Source: Siderastrea siderea | Taxonomy: Eukaryota > Cnidaria > Anthozoa > Scleractinia > Rhizangiidae | Assembly: GCA_964030785.1 (NCBI GenBank) | Contig: OZ034968.1 | Location: 32,191,686-32,255,685, forward strand | DNA length: 64,000 nt | Direction: 5' to 3' | Shown here: piece by piece, positions 10,269 through 21,868 of the stretch | How positions within the stretch are numbered: the stretch's first letter is position 1 | How the letters are laid out: each line of letters opens with the position of its first letter | Translations under genes and position numbers: made by a program | The notes under the pieces: generated by a model | The model's database searches: none | What the model was told of the DNA's origin: nothing | Seen by the model: the letters and a program-made list of their open reading frames with translations, nothing else

Positions 10269-10909
10269 TTAAGGTGATTCCTCGGAAAAAGAATCTGCCA
10301 TAGATTTGTAATGAAGCTTGGCATAAATATTCAACAAGTCATGTAGGGTCTAAAATTGCAATAAAAATGGGGAGTCACCGTGCTTGTTTTAGTGGTATAC
10401 TGCTGACGAATACAGTGTTTAAAGGCATTTTCAGGCAATAAACGCGCGAAGCCAATATGCTCAATATTTCAACTGTAGATTGATATTTCATGTATAGGTT
10501 GACTTTGTACATATGTATAGTCATCAGTGTTGTACAAAACATGGCCGAAAAGCTTCAAATTTACTGGAAACTCACAAAGTAGACAGTGACGAAGGTAGAT
10601 TGATGTGCGGTCCTCTACCCTAAATGGCTTTTTTCGTAGGATTTTTTTCAACTGTGCAAAATCTGATCATAGATTTTTGCTCACTTTTTATATTTGCTTT
10701 GGGAACACTGTCCTGATTGAGTTTACACAATAAAAAATGGGGGTCACCGTACTCGATTAGGTGAAAACGACCATTTATTTCTATAAACAACTCAGTTTTC
10801 ATAGAAAACCCACCAAGTTCCGAAAGTGCGCGCGCTAGTGCGCGCGCTAATCACGCAAAAACTGATGCACAGAAAGGATGCGCAATGCAATTGAATGGAA
10901 TCACCTTAA
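10269..10909. mobile_element. piggyBac-like MITE, unit A
   Basis: TTAA target duplications bound inverted termini GGTGATTCC ... GGAATCACC. TTAA specificity is the hallmark of the piggyBac superfamily. The 641-bp element has no transposase. Internally, an AAAATGGGGGTCACCGT-type segment occurs twice, and a (GTGCGCGCGCT) dimer lies near the right end. Confidence 0.8.
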
Positions 10910-11373
10910 GTGCCCTGCCACAATCGACTGGAAGCTCGGGTACCACAGAGAGCAGCAGAGACAGTGGGGGAAGGGGACAGGGTGGGGCGTAAGAGGTAAG
11001 AGATCGACATGAGAGGGGTAGGTAGTGTTTCTAGTTCCAGGTACTTTTCTGTAAGCTGACTGTATGTTTTGGCAATATTTGAGGTATTGTTTCCTAACTA
11101 CTTCTTGTGAAAGCTATAAAGTATTCACGTATTCCAACAATGTACACCTTGTGAATACCAGTTTTATATTGCTCACAACAAACTGCTTATTTGTTTTAGT
11201 TCTTTTGTTTGGAATACTTCAATAATCGCCGCTAGCAGTTACGTCAGATGACAAAACCAACATTGTGAAGGGAGGAGGAGGTGTTGACAATTGCAGAAAT
11301 GTGGCGATGTCTCAAAAATGTTGATGAAGATTGTAGCTTTCTACCCTGACCTTAATTGGAGTTAAAAGCTAGT

Positions 11374-11502
11374 GTTAGGGCTAGGGCTATGGTTAGGGTT
11401 ATAGGTAGGGCTAGTGCTAGTGCTAGGGTTAGGGCTAGGGCTAGGGTTTAGGGCTAGGGTTAAGATTAGGGTTAGGCTATCACTAGAGCTAGGGTTAGGG
11501 TA
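11374..11502 (+). repeat. Degenerate telomere-like (TTAGGG/CTAGGG)n tract, unit A
   Basis: About 130 bp of TTAGGG and CTAGGG variants with the same order of imperfections as in the other four units, so it was inherited with the array unit and was not added independently. Confidence 0.85.
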
Positions 11503-11930
11503 GAAACACAAATCAAAACACCATAGCAGCAATTTTATGAGTTTTTATTTCATTTTCCTCAGTTTTACAGCTCCTAAATTTCGGCTTTAGTTTTGCTAAT
11601 TTGATAAACCGACACAGCCATCATAAATGCACAGCCCACCACACAAACAAAGGATGGTAAGCCTGTGGGTTAACATGAAAAGCATTTCAAGTAAACACCC
11701 TTAGGTTTTGCACACTTTCGGATGATTTCTAACTGAAAACTACCGATTTTCGTCGTGTAAATGGGAATTAATAGGCACCTGCGGGGAGGTTGTCTCAGTC
11801 CGCTTATTGGAAGTGACCTGTCAAGAATTTTACTGATTTTGCTGATGAAATGCGAATGCATGTGGTATGCGAATGCTTCCTGTCTCAATAGCATCGTTTA
11901 CAGTCAGAGATCATTGGTGTAATTCAGTAT

Positions 11931-12282
11931 GAAAATATACGGAACGACTGATACTTACGACAGTTAAAGAAACGAAGACACAGAAGACGAAATACGTAAA
12001 GCAAAAAGATGTATGAAATTCGGGCAGAAAATGTATGAAAATGTATGTATAAAAATGTATGAATATGTATGAAATTCGGTACGAATTCGGGCAATTTTTT
12101 GTTTCATGCATTTTTTTGCTTTACGTATTTCGTCTTCTGTGTCTTCGTTTCTTTAACTGCCGTAAGGATCAGCCGTTCCGTATATTTTTTTACTTCAAAT
12201 GTTTTACTGATCCAGGTCTACTTAAGATCCAGCAACTCTCAACGCCTTGTCGCTGTGGTCCTTCCAGTTTATAAACTTTGTA
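11931..12282. mobile_element. Foldback insertion with 11-bp target duplication, unit A
   Basis: Long inverted arms (about 11,931-12,012 and 12,100-12,195) surround GTATGAAAAT-type repeats. The insert is flanked by TAATTCAGTAT on both sides (11,920-11,930 and 12,283-12,293). Units B and E have a single uninterrupted copy of this site. Units A, C and D carry the insert. The superfamily is unknown. Confidence 0.75.
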
Positions 12283-12545
12283 TAATTCAGTATGGGTAAG
12301 ACAACCGAGGAAAGAAATGTTGTCCGTAACACTGTATTTAGCCTCTCTCCTCCGCAGAGGCTCAAAAGGCTTTTCCGTGCGGAGAGAATCCCCTGAAAAA
12401 GTGAGTGCAGACGTAAAAGTAGGTGGTATGCGACGAGGGGAACCTCTGCCAGAAGCCACGCCCAATATGGCTGCAATCCGGGGAAGGGATTTTTTTAAAT
12501 GTCTATACCTGGAGTGGTGTGCGTTCTTTTGCTCCTGTCGATAAA

Positions 12546-12776
12546 ATGGCGGGTATGGGTGCGAAGTTCTTCGGGTTGCATAATGTTGACGAATTACTCA
12601 CGAAAACGTTTCTAAATGCTTGGAAATCGGTCAAAGTTTGCTGCCCGCGCGACGACTGTGTTTCGAAAAGGCTTTTATTTTGTCATGATGGGCTAAATCT
12701 GATCACCATTTCAGCAGGTAATATTCCCGAGTGTCGTGTAGCGAAGAACAGCGAAGGCACGGAAACGATTTATTGA
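12546..12776 (+). CDS. Conserved 76-codon small ORF of unknown function, unit A
   Basis: The ATG lies in AAAATGGCGGG, a YY1-like/Kozak-like context, 70-80 bp after a second AATATGGC(C/T)GCC site and a GC-rich stretch. The product starts MAGMGAKFFGLHN, has two close cysteine pairs (VCCPRDDC, LLFCHDG) and ends GTETIY. The frame is kept with identical length in units D and E and is broken in B and C. Inside it, GCAG|GTAATA could act as a splice donor, so this may be a first exon and not a complete gene. I do not recognise a family. The array is young, so conservation alone does not prove coding. Confidence 0.4.
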   Translation: MAGMGAKFFGLHNVDELLTKTFLNAWKSVKVCCPRDDCVSKRLLFCHDGLNLITISAGNIPECRVAKNSEGTETIY

Positions 12777-12888
12777 GAAAACTTCTGGCAGCTGAGACTC
12801 TGCATAACCTGTCAATTCTGTTTCAAAAGAGACTAGAACAAGTAAGCTTAATCTTTATCAATGCGCATTTTTTTCCATTCTGCAGAAG

Positions 12889-13053
12889 GGTGATGTAGCA
12901 GCTCTCGCAAGGTCTCACATGAATGGCTCGCTACCCTTCGAGAAAACAATAGAACAAACAATACGAACAATACCCCTAGCCCCAAGCACAATAGCAGCTG
13001 CTACACTCGAGGACCACTAGAATTACAAGCTTACGAGAGCTGCTACAGTACTG
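12889..13053. mobile_element. Mutator-like small MITE private to unit A
   Basis: A 165-bp insert with terminal inverted repeat TGTAGCAGCTCTCG, flanked by the 9-bp duplication CTGCAGAAG (12,880-12,888 and 13,054-13,062). Units B, C, D and E show the uninserted site. A 9-bp duplication fits the Mutator-like superfamily. Confidence 0.7.
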
Positions 13054-13775
13054 CTGCAGAAGTGCGAAATGAACGAACTTGACATTTGTATCTCGTAAAT
13101 TAATTACGCCGGGACTTGTTTGGAAATATCTTTCTTTGATAGTATTAAGATGCAGTAAGCTTATAGACTTAAGTCTTTGGTAAATAAGCTTAATATTTAC
13201 AGTATTAAAAAGGGCTATAGTAATTCTTTGTACCATTGCAGTTTATTTAATCTTACTTATCGTCCTCAATCTTAAATCTGTCTTAGAGATCTGATCCAAT
13301 ACTGAAAATACTAAGTTAAGCGCATTTGAAAAACAAACAAACAAGCAAATCAAGCAGATCACGTTGTCATTTTGTTTTACATAATACCGGTAATTGTAGA
13401 TTGAGTACTCCCCTGAGTTTCTTTTTAAATAGCGAAAATTGAACCTCTTTAAATTCCTTATTCAGATCAATTGACAGTAACCTCTTTTGTCCCTGTTCCT
13501 TCAAATACAGAATATCCAATGAAGGGATCAAGTACCATTTCTCAACTTCACTTTTCCTTCAATTTTACTGGTATTTACTGAAACTAATTGTTGGGCATAT
13601 GTTTGAGGCCATTTGATTATTGTAGAGTCAAATGAAAAAGTGTCATATCATTGATGTGCTAATTTGGAGAACTAGAAATCATTGTGAGCAACTAATGACA
13701 GCCCTACAATGAGGGTATGGGTTGTGGCTTTATTGTCATAAATAGCCTTTCACTACAGTCAGACTTACTCGAACC

Positions 13776-14058
13776 TAGCCTGAGCAAACAGCCGACGTTT
13801 CACGAGGTCGCCACTTTGAGCCCTTGCAAAACGACGTCTGAGTAACGAGGGCGCAAATTCCATACTGATGACGTGACACTACTCTGATCTTGGTAGAGCT
13901 TCTGATTGGTTGAAAGAAAATTCCAGCCAATCAGATGCACTAGCAAGATCTGGGTAGTGCACGTCATCAATATGGAATTTCTGCTGTCGTTACTCAGACG
14001 TCGTTTTGCGAGGGCTCAAGCGGCGACCTTGTGAAACGTCGGCTGTTTTCTCAGGCTA
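13776..14058. mobile_element. Palindromic Mutator-like MITE, unit A
   Basis: The 283-bp element begins TAGCCTGAG and ends CTCAGGCTA, with long inverted arms containing ACAGCCGACGTTTCAC. It is flanked by the 9-bp duplication ACTCGAACC (13,767-13,775 and 14,059-14,067). No coding capacity. Confidence 0.8.
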
Positions 14059-14734
14059 ACTCGAACCATAAATTGTTGCTGAGAATCAAAATATACTCGG
14101 AGATACAGTTCACAGGGATGGGTACTGATCTCTGGGAGAAGGTACAGAGTTGTTTATTTCACCGAGTTAAAAAACCTCAGCATATTACAAAATTATGGAG
14201 ACTGTCTTAAAGTTGCACGGTGATTCAATAAGAGCAAGTTCCTCCAATCTTTTGTTTTATACTTTTGGGGGCCTAAAACTGGACACAGAATGCCATTATA
14301 AAACCATTCACTGATCACTTAAAGCCCTCACCAGGTTCCCTCCCTCTTACTCAATGACACGCTTTGCCTTAATTTGTCAAGAGTTCAAAACATAAGTCAG
14401 GAAAGGATTCATAGAGTTTATCTTTGAATTCCTCTGCCACCTTTTTGGTTCCTTTCTCATTGACTTTTGGACTAAACTTCGTGGTTTACAGTGCCTTCAA
14501 GAGTATACCCATCAGGAGGCTCATGTGACTGATTGCACTCCCTTTAAAAAAAACACTTTTCAAGCAAAGCCACATTCGTTTAAACTGGTCTGGAAGTGCT
14601 TTTTTGAAAGAATACGCAGCCAGTGAGTGAGTTGCCTGACCGCTTTAAACTGGTCAATACTAGCCACAATTTGCTCGCACATCTTCACTGAGGTATGTCC
14701 TGGAAAGAATGAACTCTATATAGGGAGCTTTGAA

Positions 14735-14739
14735 TAATG

Positions 14740-14782
<43 letters not shown>

Positions 14783-14847
14783 TTTTTTTTTTTTTAATAA
14801 CAATAATAATAATAATAATAATAATAATGACAATAATAATAATAATG

Positions 14848-14906
<59 letters not shown>
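14735..14906. repeat. (AAT)n-(ATT)n microsatellite, unit A
   Basis: AAT repeats pass through a T homopolymer and switch to ATT, making a foldable palindrome. It is the longest of the four copies (units B, C and D are shorter). Open frames of poly-N or poly-L through it are artefacts. Confidence 0.9.
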
Positions 14907-15246
14907 TTATGATTAACATCTGAATTGTTTTGCTCAGTGCAATACAGATAATCTCTCATGAATAAATACTTCGCATATGATTTTAAAAAATTAAATTTTA
15001 TTATTATGTCAGTGTAAGTATGAATCATTTGAAGTTATCTATAAAGGTGATTGTCCAGAAATGAGTGGCCAAATTAATGTGAAATGTTAATAAAGTGATT
15101 TAGATTGCCTCCTGAAACTGGTTGGTATTCAGTGATGATGATGACATAATAATAGCAATAACGACTACTTAGGTGATTATTTTGGATGATAAGTCACTGA
15201 TATGGTTAAAATGTTATAATTACAAAAAATTGTTAGTGCTGATGAC

Positions 15247-15401
15247 TGTGATGTAAGCTGTCACATAATACTTGTAATCCCGGTATCCCTTGCGTGCATG
15301 GTGATCGACCATGTGCTCTCGTTCGTGTAATCATTCTGTGTCGCTCGATTAAACGTGTTGTGATTACAACTCGGCCTATTTTATGCCTCGATAACACTTC
15401 A
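15247..15401 (+). mobile_element. 5' LTR of the Ty3/gypsy element, unit A
   Basis: A 155-bp LTR, TGTGATGTAAG ... CACTTCA, followed at once by TGGTGTCAGAAG, a tRNA-3'-end-like primer binding site. The left limit is set by unit C, which is identical up to this point and then differs. No second LTR is present. Confidence 0.7.
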
Positions 15402-18364
15402 TGGTGTCAGAAGTAAAGATTTTCGACGATGACATCTTTCCGAGTGCAGTTGCCGGAAAAGTTCGACTTCAGTCGACAAGAAGAGTGGCCGAAATGGAGC
15501 AGAAGGTTCGAGCGATTTCGCCAAGCGTCGAGACTTTCGAAGGAAGAAGAGGAAAGCCAGATCAATACGCTGCTTTACGCAATGGGTGATCAAGCAGACG
15601 ACATTCTCCACTCCTTCAACCTAACTACGACGCAGCTAAAGCAGTATCACACCGTCAAAGCACGATTTGACGAGCACTTTGTGGTTCGCCGAAATACTAT
15701 CTTCGAGCGAGCGAAATTTAACCGACGCCGCCAGGAAGATGGTGAGACCGTGGATACTTTCATCACTGCGTTGCATGCGATGGCCGAACGCTGCCACTAC
15801 GGAACACTTAAGGATTAGATGATCCAAGACAGAATCGTGGTCGGTCTTTTAGACGCGAAACTATCAGAAAAACTCCAACTCGATGCCGAACTAACTTTGA
15901 CAAAAGCAGTCACTTAGGCGCGACAAAGCGAAGCTGTCAAAAAACAACAAACCCTCTTGAGGAGCGACTTCAAGGAGTCAGGAGAAACGAAAACTGTCTG
16001 TGCTGTGAAAGCGAAGAAAACACCGAAATTTAAGAGTGAGGGTCAAGCGTCAGGAGCTTCGAAGAAGCCCCTCAAGACACATGCAAAAACTGATTCGAAC
16101 CGTTGTGGACGCTGTGGGAAATCTCCGAGTCACGCACGGACAAATTATCCAGCTAAAGACGCGACATGCCACAAATGTAACATGAGAGGTCACTGGGGAG
16201 CCGTTTGCAGATCTCAAAAAAACTGTGGGCGAAGTCGAAGAAGATGATTATGCGTTTCTCAGTGAAATTGGAAGTGGATCAAATGGAGGCTTTTGGTCCG
16301 TGGATCTCTGGCTAAACGTACAACTCTACTGTTCGTTTCAAGATTGACACCGGAGCAGACGTGACCATAATCCCGGAAAGAATCTACCGAGAGCTGCAAC
16401 CCACTCCAGCTCTTTCCAGTTCAAGCAAGACCTTAATTGGCCCGGCTGAAACAACACTTCCCGTTCGTAGGTGCTTCCAAGGGAAAATCCAGAAAGCTGA
16501 CAAATCCCTAGAACAGGAGATATTTGTTGTCGATGGTGCCCGCCAACCGCTCCTTGGTCGACCAGCTATAGAAGCCTTGAAGATTGTCGAACTGGTACAA
16601 GAAGTAGAAACCACCGATTTCAGAACTAAATTCCCAAACCTCTTTAAGGGTTTAGGAAAACTGGATGGACCGGATTACGAGATCAAACTCAAACCAGATG
16701 CCAAGCCACATGCACTCTCCACACCGAGAAGGGTTCCGGTACCTCTTCTTTCAAAGGTCAAAGATGAACGTTCCCGCATGGAGCAGATGCAAATTATCTC
16801 TCGAGTCGACGAAGCGACCGAGTGGTGCCCAAGAATGGTGGTGGTTCCCAAAGCAAATGGGAAAGTGTGCATTTGTGTGGATCTAACTAAATTGAACGAA
16901 AACATCCTGAGGGAGTTTTAATCCCTTCCTAGTGTAGACCACACATTAGCTCAACTGGCGGGAGCAACTGTGTTCACCAAACTCGATGCAAATTCTGGGT
17001 TCTGGCAGATTGCCCTATCCCCAGAGTCAGCGAAATTGACCACTTTTATCACCCCATTTGGAAGGTTCTGTTTCAACCGTCTCTCAATTGGAATAAGCTC
17101 AGCCCCTGAACACTTCCAAAAGCGGATCTCGCAGGTCTTGGAAGGGACTGAAGGTTCTCTTTATCAGATGGACGACATCCTGGTCTACGGTAAGTCAGTG
17201 AAAGAGCACGATGAGCACCTAGAAGCAACTCTTCTCAAGCTTCAGAAAGCTAACCTTGCCTTGAATGAAGAGAAGTGCGAGTTCTCTAAGCCTTCAGTCG
17301 AATTCCTCGGCACTGTCATTGATTCTAAAGGAGTGCAATTTGACCCCAAGAAAGTAGAGGCTATACTGCAGATGGAGACACCTATGGGCCAATCAGAACT
17401 TGGGAGATTCCTTGGCATGGTCAATCAATTAAACAAGTTCCAACCCCAAATAGCTGAGCTGTCTAAGCCACTGAGGGATCTACTGAGTACTACGAACCAT
17501 TGGTCATGGAGTGAAGCACAAGATAATGCCTTCTCTGCCTTGAAGAGGAGCCTAACTACAACTCCTACCCTCGCACACTATGACGCAAGACGCCAGACAA
17601 CACTTAGCTTTCCACTGATGCATCATCCTACGGGCTTGGAGCGGTTTTACTTCAAAAGCAGGATGATGAACAGTGGCGCCCTGTTGCATATGCTTCACGA
17701 GCCATGAATCCTACTGAGCAGCGGTATGCCCAGATAGAAAAAGAGGCCCTGAGCATAACTTGGGCAAGTGAACGCTTTGTCGACTACCTGATTCCCCTCA
17801 GGTACCACATCGAAAATGACTATAAGCCTTTAGTCCTACTACTGAGTACCAAGAACCTAGAGGATCTCCCAGCCAGACTTCAAAGGTTCCCAATGCAGAT
17901 GATGCGGTGGTTGAGCTACACCATTTCGCATGTACCTAGAAAATCCCTGTGCACAGCAGACGCCCTGTCGCGAGCACCACTGGCCAGACCTTTAAATCAC
18001 GAAGAGAAGAAGTTGGAGACCGATGTCCAAGCTTATGTTGACTCGATCGTTAAGTACCTTCCTGCTGCAGAGAGTCGACTGGAGGAGCTTAGGTCCCAAC
18101 AGCAGCAAGATGGAAATGGAAATGGAAATGGAAATGGTCTTTAATGGTTATTCCTTGACAGGCTTTCCAATAACTATTTACAATAATATAATAATAATTA
18201 ATACTAAGATCCTAATGTACAATAAATAGCATAAAAATTATCTAATAAATATGTATGTATATATCAATGAGTATCAATCCGTCACAAGGCACAAGGCAGC
18301 TGATGACTTACTGCACTGAAGGATGGCCGGACAGATTCCACCTTCCTGGTCCTCTCAAACCCTA
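15402..18364 (+). pseudogene. Ty3/gypsy gag-pol pseudogene, unit A (integrase missing)
   Basis: Gag opens at 15,429 (MTSFRVQLPEKF). Two CCHC-type zinc knuckles lie near 16,100-16,215, a DTGADVT aspartic protease motif near 16,346, and RT motifs (DANSGFWQI, QMDDILVYG) within 16,970-17,707. RNase H is partly in a different frame, with tether residues VPRKSLCTADALSRAP. Breaks: TAG at 15,816 and 15,915, an extra A in the run at 16,216-16,222, a 4-bp gain near 16,316, TAA at 16,919, the frameshift near 17,610 shared by all three copies, and a 180-bp insertion at 18,111. The sequence ends at PGPLKP-TAA and joins MITE DNA; no integrase or 3' LTR follows. Confidence 0.88.
18111..18291 (-). mobile_element. 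Retroelement tail inserted in the unit A gypsy pseudogene
   Basis: It is absent from the other two gypsy copies, which read CAAGATGAAGTCACAAGG. Its left edge is GGAAAT repeated four times, which on minus is an (ATTTCC)n tail; a CACAAGG repeat lies at the right junction. It looks like a 3' fragment of a non-LTR element inserted in minus orientation. Confidence 0.5.
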
Positions 18365-18442
18365 AGCGGCGCTTATTAAATTATTTTCGGTAAAAGTGCG
18401 GCGATTATTCCAGTAGCGGCCCTTAATCGATCATTTACGGTA
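18365..18442. mobile_element. Right-end remnant of the TA-flanked MITE at the A/B junction
   Basis: One GCGGCGCTTATT...TTTTCGGTAAAAG repeat and the terminal inverted repeat ending CATTTACGG-TA, fused to the truncated gypsy. The complete element is at 45,895-46,480. Confidence 0.75.
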
Positions 18443-18754
18443 TTAGGTTCTTATTCAGTTCACTGCTATACATGAGTAAAGACGATGAAAATAAACCAGT
18501 TAACATAAGGATTGTCTAAGGGTGAACACTTCCAAACAAACGCCTTATCTTTTATATTTCTCTTCTTGTATTTTTGTTATATTGCACCACCTTTCTTTTT
18601 CAGTGAGTTCCAATAGTCGTCATCCGTCCGACCTGATGCATGGTGAAATAATGTACTTCTATTAATAAAATTATTTCTAAAAATTATACAGAAACTGTGA
18701 CCTTTTTAAAGCTTTTTTTTTATTTCAGTTAATTTTGGAAAAAAAGGTGCAAAA

Positions 18755-18773
18755 CGACCCCGGCAGGACTCGA
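18755..18773 (-). pseudogene. tRNA-Arg remnant (3' 19 nt), unit B
   Basis: Only the 3' acceptor and T-arm end remain. A deletion joins it directly to the ACACGGTCAAGG sequence that normally lies about 350 bp further right. Confidence 0.85.
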
Positions 18774-19004
18774 CACGGTCAAGGCTAACAACGGTAATAA
18801 AAACATGAAACAAAGGACCTTGCTGAGCTTCATAACCAGATTCTTTTATTAACTATGTGCTAAGAACAGAAAAGAAAAGTTAACTCAACATTATTCGGGA
18901 TCACTCAAAAAGGTGGCCAAACTGACGTGTTAAACAAGTTGAACATTAATATGTGAAATGAACTGAAATTTGAACTGCGGATAAAGAAGGAATTATATGC
19001 AGAG

Positions 19005-19110
19005 TATCGCAGTGAGGGTGTTTCAACTTAAGTAGTTGAAAAGAAGAAACCTGAAAAAATTCAGGCTTGAACGGGAATCGAACTCATGACCTCTGCGATA
19101 CCGGTGCAGT
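19005..19110 (-). mobile_element. tRNA-derived SINE fragment, unit B
   Basis: Same element as in unit A. This copy keeps the complete B-box region (CGGGAATCGAAC on plus), so it is slightly less decayed. Confidence 0.6.
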
Positions 19111-19418
19111 GCAAGTTGAATCGGAACGATATTGAACGGCAGGTGCTGAATGGAATGTTAGACCCGTCTGTCGGGGGGCCTAATTAAAAAAAATAAGCCT
19201 CAAACGAACTATAGAACAATTTATTTAGTGAATCAGAGTACCTGATGGCCCGCTGCAAGGTCACACCCGGCCATTGCTTCCAATTCTGTCCATCATCCAT
19301 ACTCTTCGTTGCGCACTTACTTAAACTTGGAAACCGATTCCCGTTGATTCCTCTCATATGCTTGAGGTATTTGTGACATCCGGCGTTTCAATTAGGGGCA
19401 CAAAAGGGGGAGCGCAGA

Positions 19419-19500
19419 CGCTGCGAGCAGGATTCGAACCTGCGCGGGGAGACCCCATTGGATTTCAAGTCCAACGCCTTAACCACTCGGCCATCGCAGC
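19419..19500 (-). tRNA. tRNA-Ser (anticodon TGA), unit B
   Basis: Complete 82-nt type II fold, anticodon loop CTTGAAA. The variable arm and T-stem have a G-rich variant (GCGCGGGGAGACC on plus) shared with unit C. Downstream T-run of four. Confidence 0.93.
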
Positions 19501-20171
19501 GGACGCTATCTTCTTTCTAAAAGAAAACTATTAGCTTTGACCGACAATCAGTGCATACAATAACATATTTTGTTGTTACCATGAAGATATATTAACAGAT
19601 GAACACTTTTCTCAAAGCGAAGCCTTATGAAAACCCGTTCATATGAAAATGAGTTCTGTTTGGAAGTGAGGAAGCTAAAGGCAATTCGAAAATATTTTAC
19701 CTTTCTTCGCCGATAGATAACGTTCGATAAACAAGAACTGTCAATACACATACATAGCAAACTGTTTCGAGCGGGAATAGGAATCAATCCTTATTTTACA
19801 TTTAGTAGCCATATTCTTATAATAACTAAGAGGATCATAACTACCGTAACTATGCTGTAAGGCATTTCATTTTAATTTAAAAGAATTACGAGTAAACAAG
19901 TAAAGGGTTGTTTTAGCAACCTTCCTAAGTTAAACTTGGATTAGAGACGAGCGAATTGCGTATCATGTCTTGTCGAATAAGCCACCAATCAAATTGATGT
20001 TGGAGTCGTTGCCTTTAATTCCTATTTGCACGCACTTTTCAGTGATCGTGATACGCAACATTCCCTTCTTTCAAATGGTCTTTTCTTTGCACGTCGTTTC
20101 TGCTAATATTAATGTATTAGGGTGATTTGCCTTGAATTTTCTAAGGTGTTTCACTCAGTTCTTCAGCCGGA

Positions 20172-20253
20172 GCTGCGATGGCCGAGTGGTTAAGGCGTTG
20201 GACTCGAAATCCAATGGGGTATCCCCGCGCAGGTTCGAATCCTGCTCGCAGCG
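20172..20253 (+). tRNA. tRNA-Ser (anticodon CGA), unit B
   Basis: Identical to the unit A gene over 82 nt, with the TTTTT terminator kept. Sequence identity against diverged flanks suggests constraint or conversion. Confidence 0.95.
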
Positions 20254-20766
20254 TACCGTTTTTGTCACATTTTTCCTTCTTGTACATGTTTCAGCCCGAG
20301 TTCGTTAAACTTTACACAGGAAGACCGCTAAGATCAGACGCTGCTGTTAGGTTCAACTTGGGCGTCAGAAGATACGCCACAAGATAAGGCGATTTTATGG
20401 AACTGCTCCTGATCAATCGGACCATGTTTATAATATTGCCGCACTTCTAAAGAATGACTGACCAATGTTTTCCAACTATAAATTATTTCATTTTACCATT
20501 AGGTGCTTTACGATTTATACATCCAACTTTTTTTTAAAGAATGCAACTAATAAGTAACCTGAACGTTTACGTTAAAGGTGGAAACTGCAAGCCTTACAAT
20601 TCCCTGTGATCCATTAAACTCCAGGGCGGCATTAAAGGAACGAGGATTCTAAGGCAGGGAGAGGAGTGTGGCAACAAAATGGCCCTTTTGAGTTGATTGC
20701 TAAGTAATGAGCGCTGGGTGCAACCTGCTTGGACCGGATGGTCCACCCTTTGACCCAAGGCCAATG

Positions 20767-21404
20767 TTAAGGTGATTCCCCGGAAAAAGAATCTGCCATA
20801 GATTTGTAATGAAGCTTGGCATAACTATTCAACAAGTCATGTAGGGTCTAAAACTGCAATAAAAATGGGGGTCACCGTGTTCGTTTTAGTGGTATACTGC
20901 TGATGAATACAGTGTTTAAGGCATTTTCAGGCAATAAACGCGCGAAGCCAATATGCTCAATATTTCAACTGTAGATTGATATTTCATGTATAGGTTGACT
21001 TTGTACATATGTATAGTCATCAGTGTTGAACAAAACATGGCCGAAAAGCTTCAAAGCTACTGGAAACTAAAAAAGTAGACGGTGACGAAGGTAGATTGAT
21101 GTGCGGTCCTCTACCCTAAATGGCTTTTTTCGTAGGATTTTTTCAACTGTGCAAACTCTGATCATAGATTTTTGCTAACTTTTTATATTTGCTTTGGGAA
21201 CACTGTCCTGATTGAGTTTATACAATAAAAAATGGGGGTTACCGTACTCGATTAGGAGAAAACGACCATTTATTTCTCTAAACAACTCAGTTTTCATAGA
21301 AAACCTACCAAGTTCCGAAAGTGCGCGCGCTCGTGCGCGCGCTAATCACGCAAAAAATGATGCGAAGAAAGGATGCGCAATGCAATTGAATGGAATCACC
21401 TTAA
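20767..21404. mobile_element. piggyBac-like MITE, unit B
   Basis: TTAA-GGTGATTCC ... GGAATCACC-TTAA, 638 bp, same element and site as in unit A. Confidence 0.8.
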
Positions 21405-21868
21405 GTGCTCTGCCACAATCGACTGGAAGCTCGGGTACCACAGGGAGCAGCAGAGACAGTGGGGAAAGGGGACAGGGAGGGGCGTAAGAGGTAAGAGATC
21501 CACATGAGAGGGGTAGGCAGTGTTTCTAGTTCCAGGTACTTTTTTGTAAGCTGAATGTATCTTTTGGCAATATTAGAGGTGTTGTTTCCTAACTAATTCT
21601 TGTGAAAGCTATAAAATATTCACGTATTCCAACAATGTACACCTTGTGAATATCAGTTTTATATTGCTCACAACAAACTGCTTATTTGTTTTAGTTGTTT
21701 TGTTTGGAATACTTCAATAATCGCCTCTAGCAGTTACGTCAGATGAGAAAACCAACATTGTGAAGGGAGGAGAGGGTGTTGACAATTGCAGAAATGTGGG
21801 GATGTCTCAAAAATGTTGATGAAGATTGTAGCTTTCTACCTTGACCTTAATTGGAGTTAAAAGCTAGC

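Larger units (their letters stand above)
7613..18442. repeat. Composite tandem repeat unit A (about 10.8 kb)
   Basis: First unit of the array, bordered left by the empty MITE target TA (7,611-7,612) and right by the gypsy/MITE fusion. It carries all the standard parts plus a private MITE (12,889) and a private retroelement tail inside the gypsy pseudogene (18,111). The intervening stretches (8,010-8,514, 9,007-9,674, 9,757-10,268, 10,910-11,373, 11,503-11,919, 13,063-13,766, 14,068-14,734, 14,907-15,246) match the other units and show no gene that I can recognise. Confidence 0.9.

Noticed and set aside
11831..11870. CTGATGA followed by GCGAATGC as a second hammerhead candidate
   Set aside because: No GAAA core and no stem II; the same applies to CTGATGA at 5,634 and 13,863.
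11911..12299. Paired frames with FIHFYTYIFIHF and FCFTYFVFCVFVSLT on both strands
   Set aside because: They are the inverted arms of the foldback insertion.
14660..15028. Poly-N, poly-L, poly-I and poly-Y frames (also 2,751, 7,385, 30,696, 40,727 and 54,588)
   Set aside because: They are AAT/ATT microsatellites read in frame.
20178..20387. Repeated open frame starting MAEWLRRWTRNPMGY (also at 36,349 and 49,629)
   Set aside because: It is the translation of the tRNA-Ser(CGA) gene and its 3' flank; the tRNA explains the conservation.
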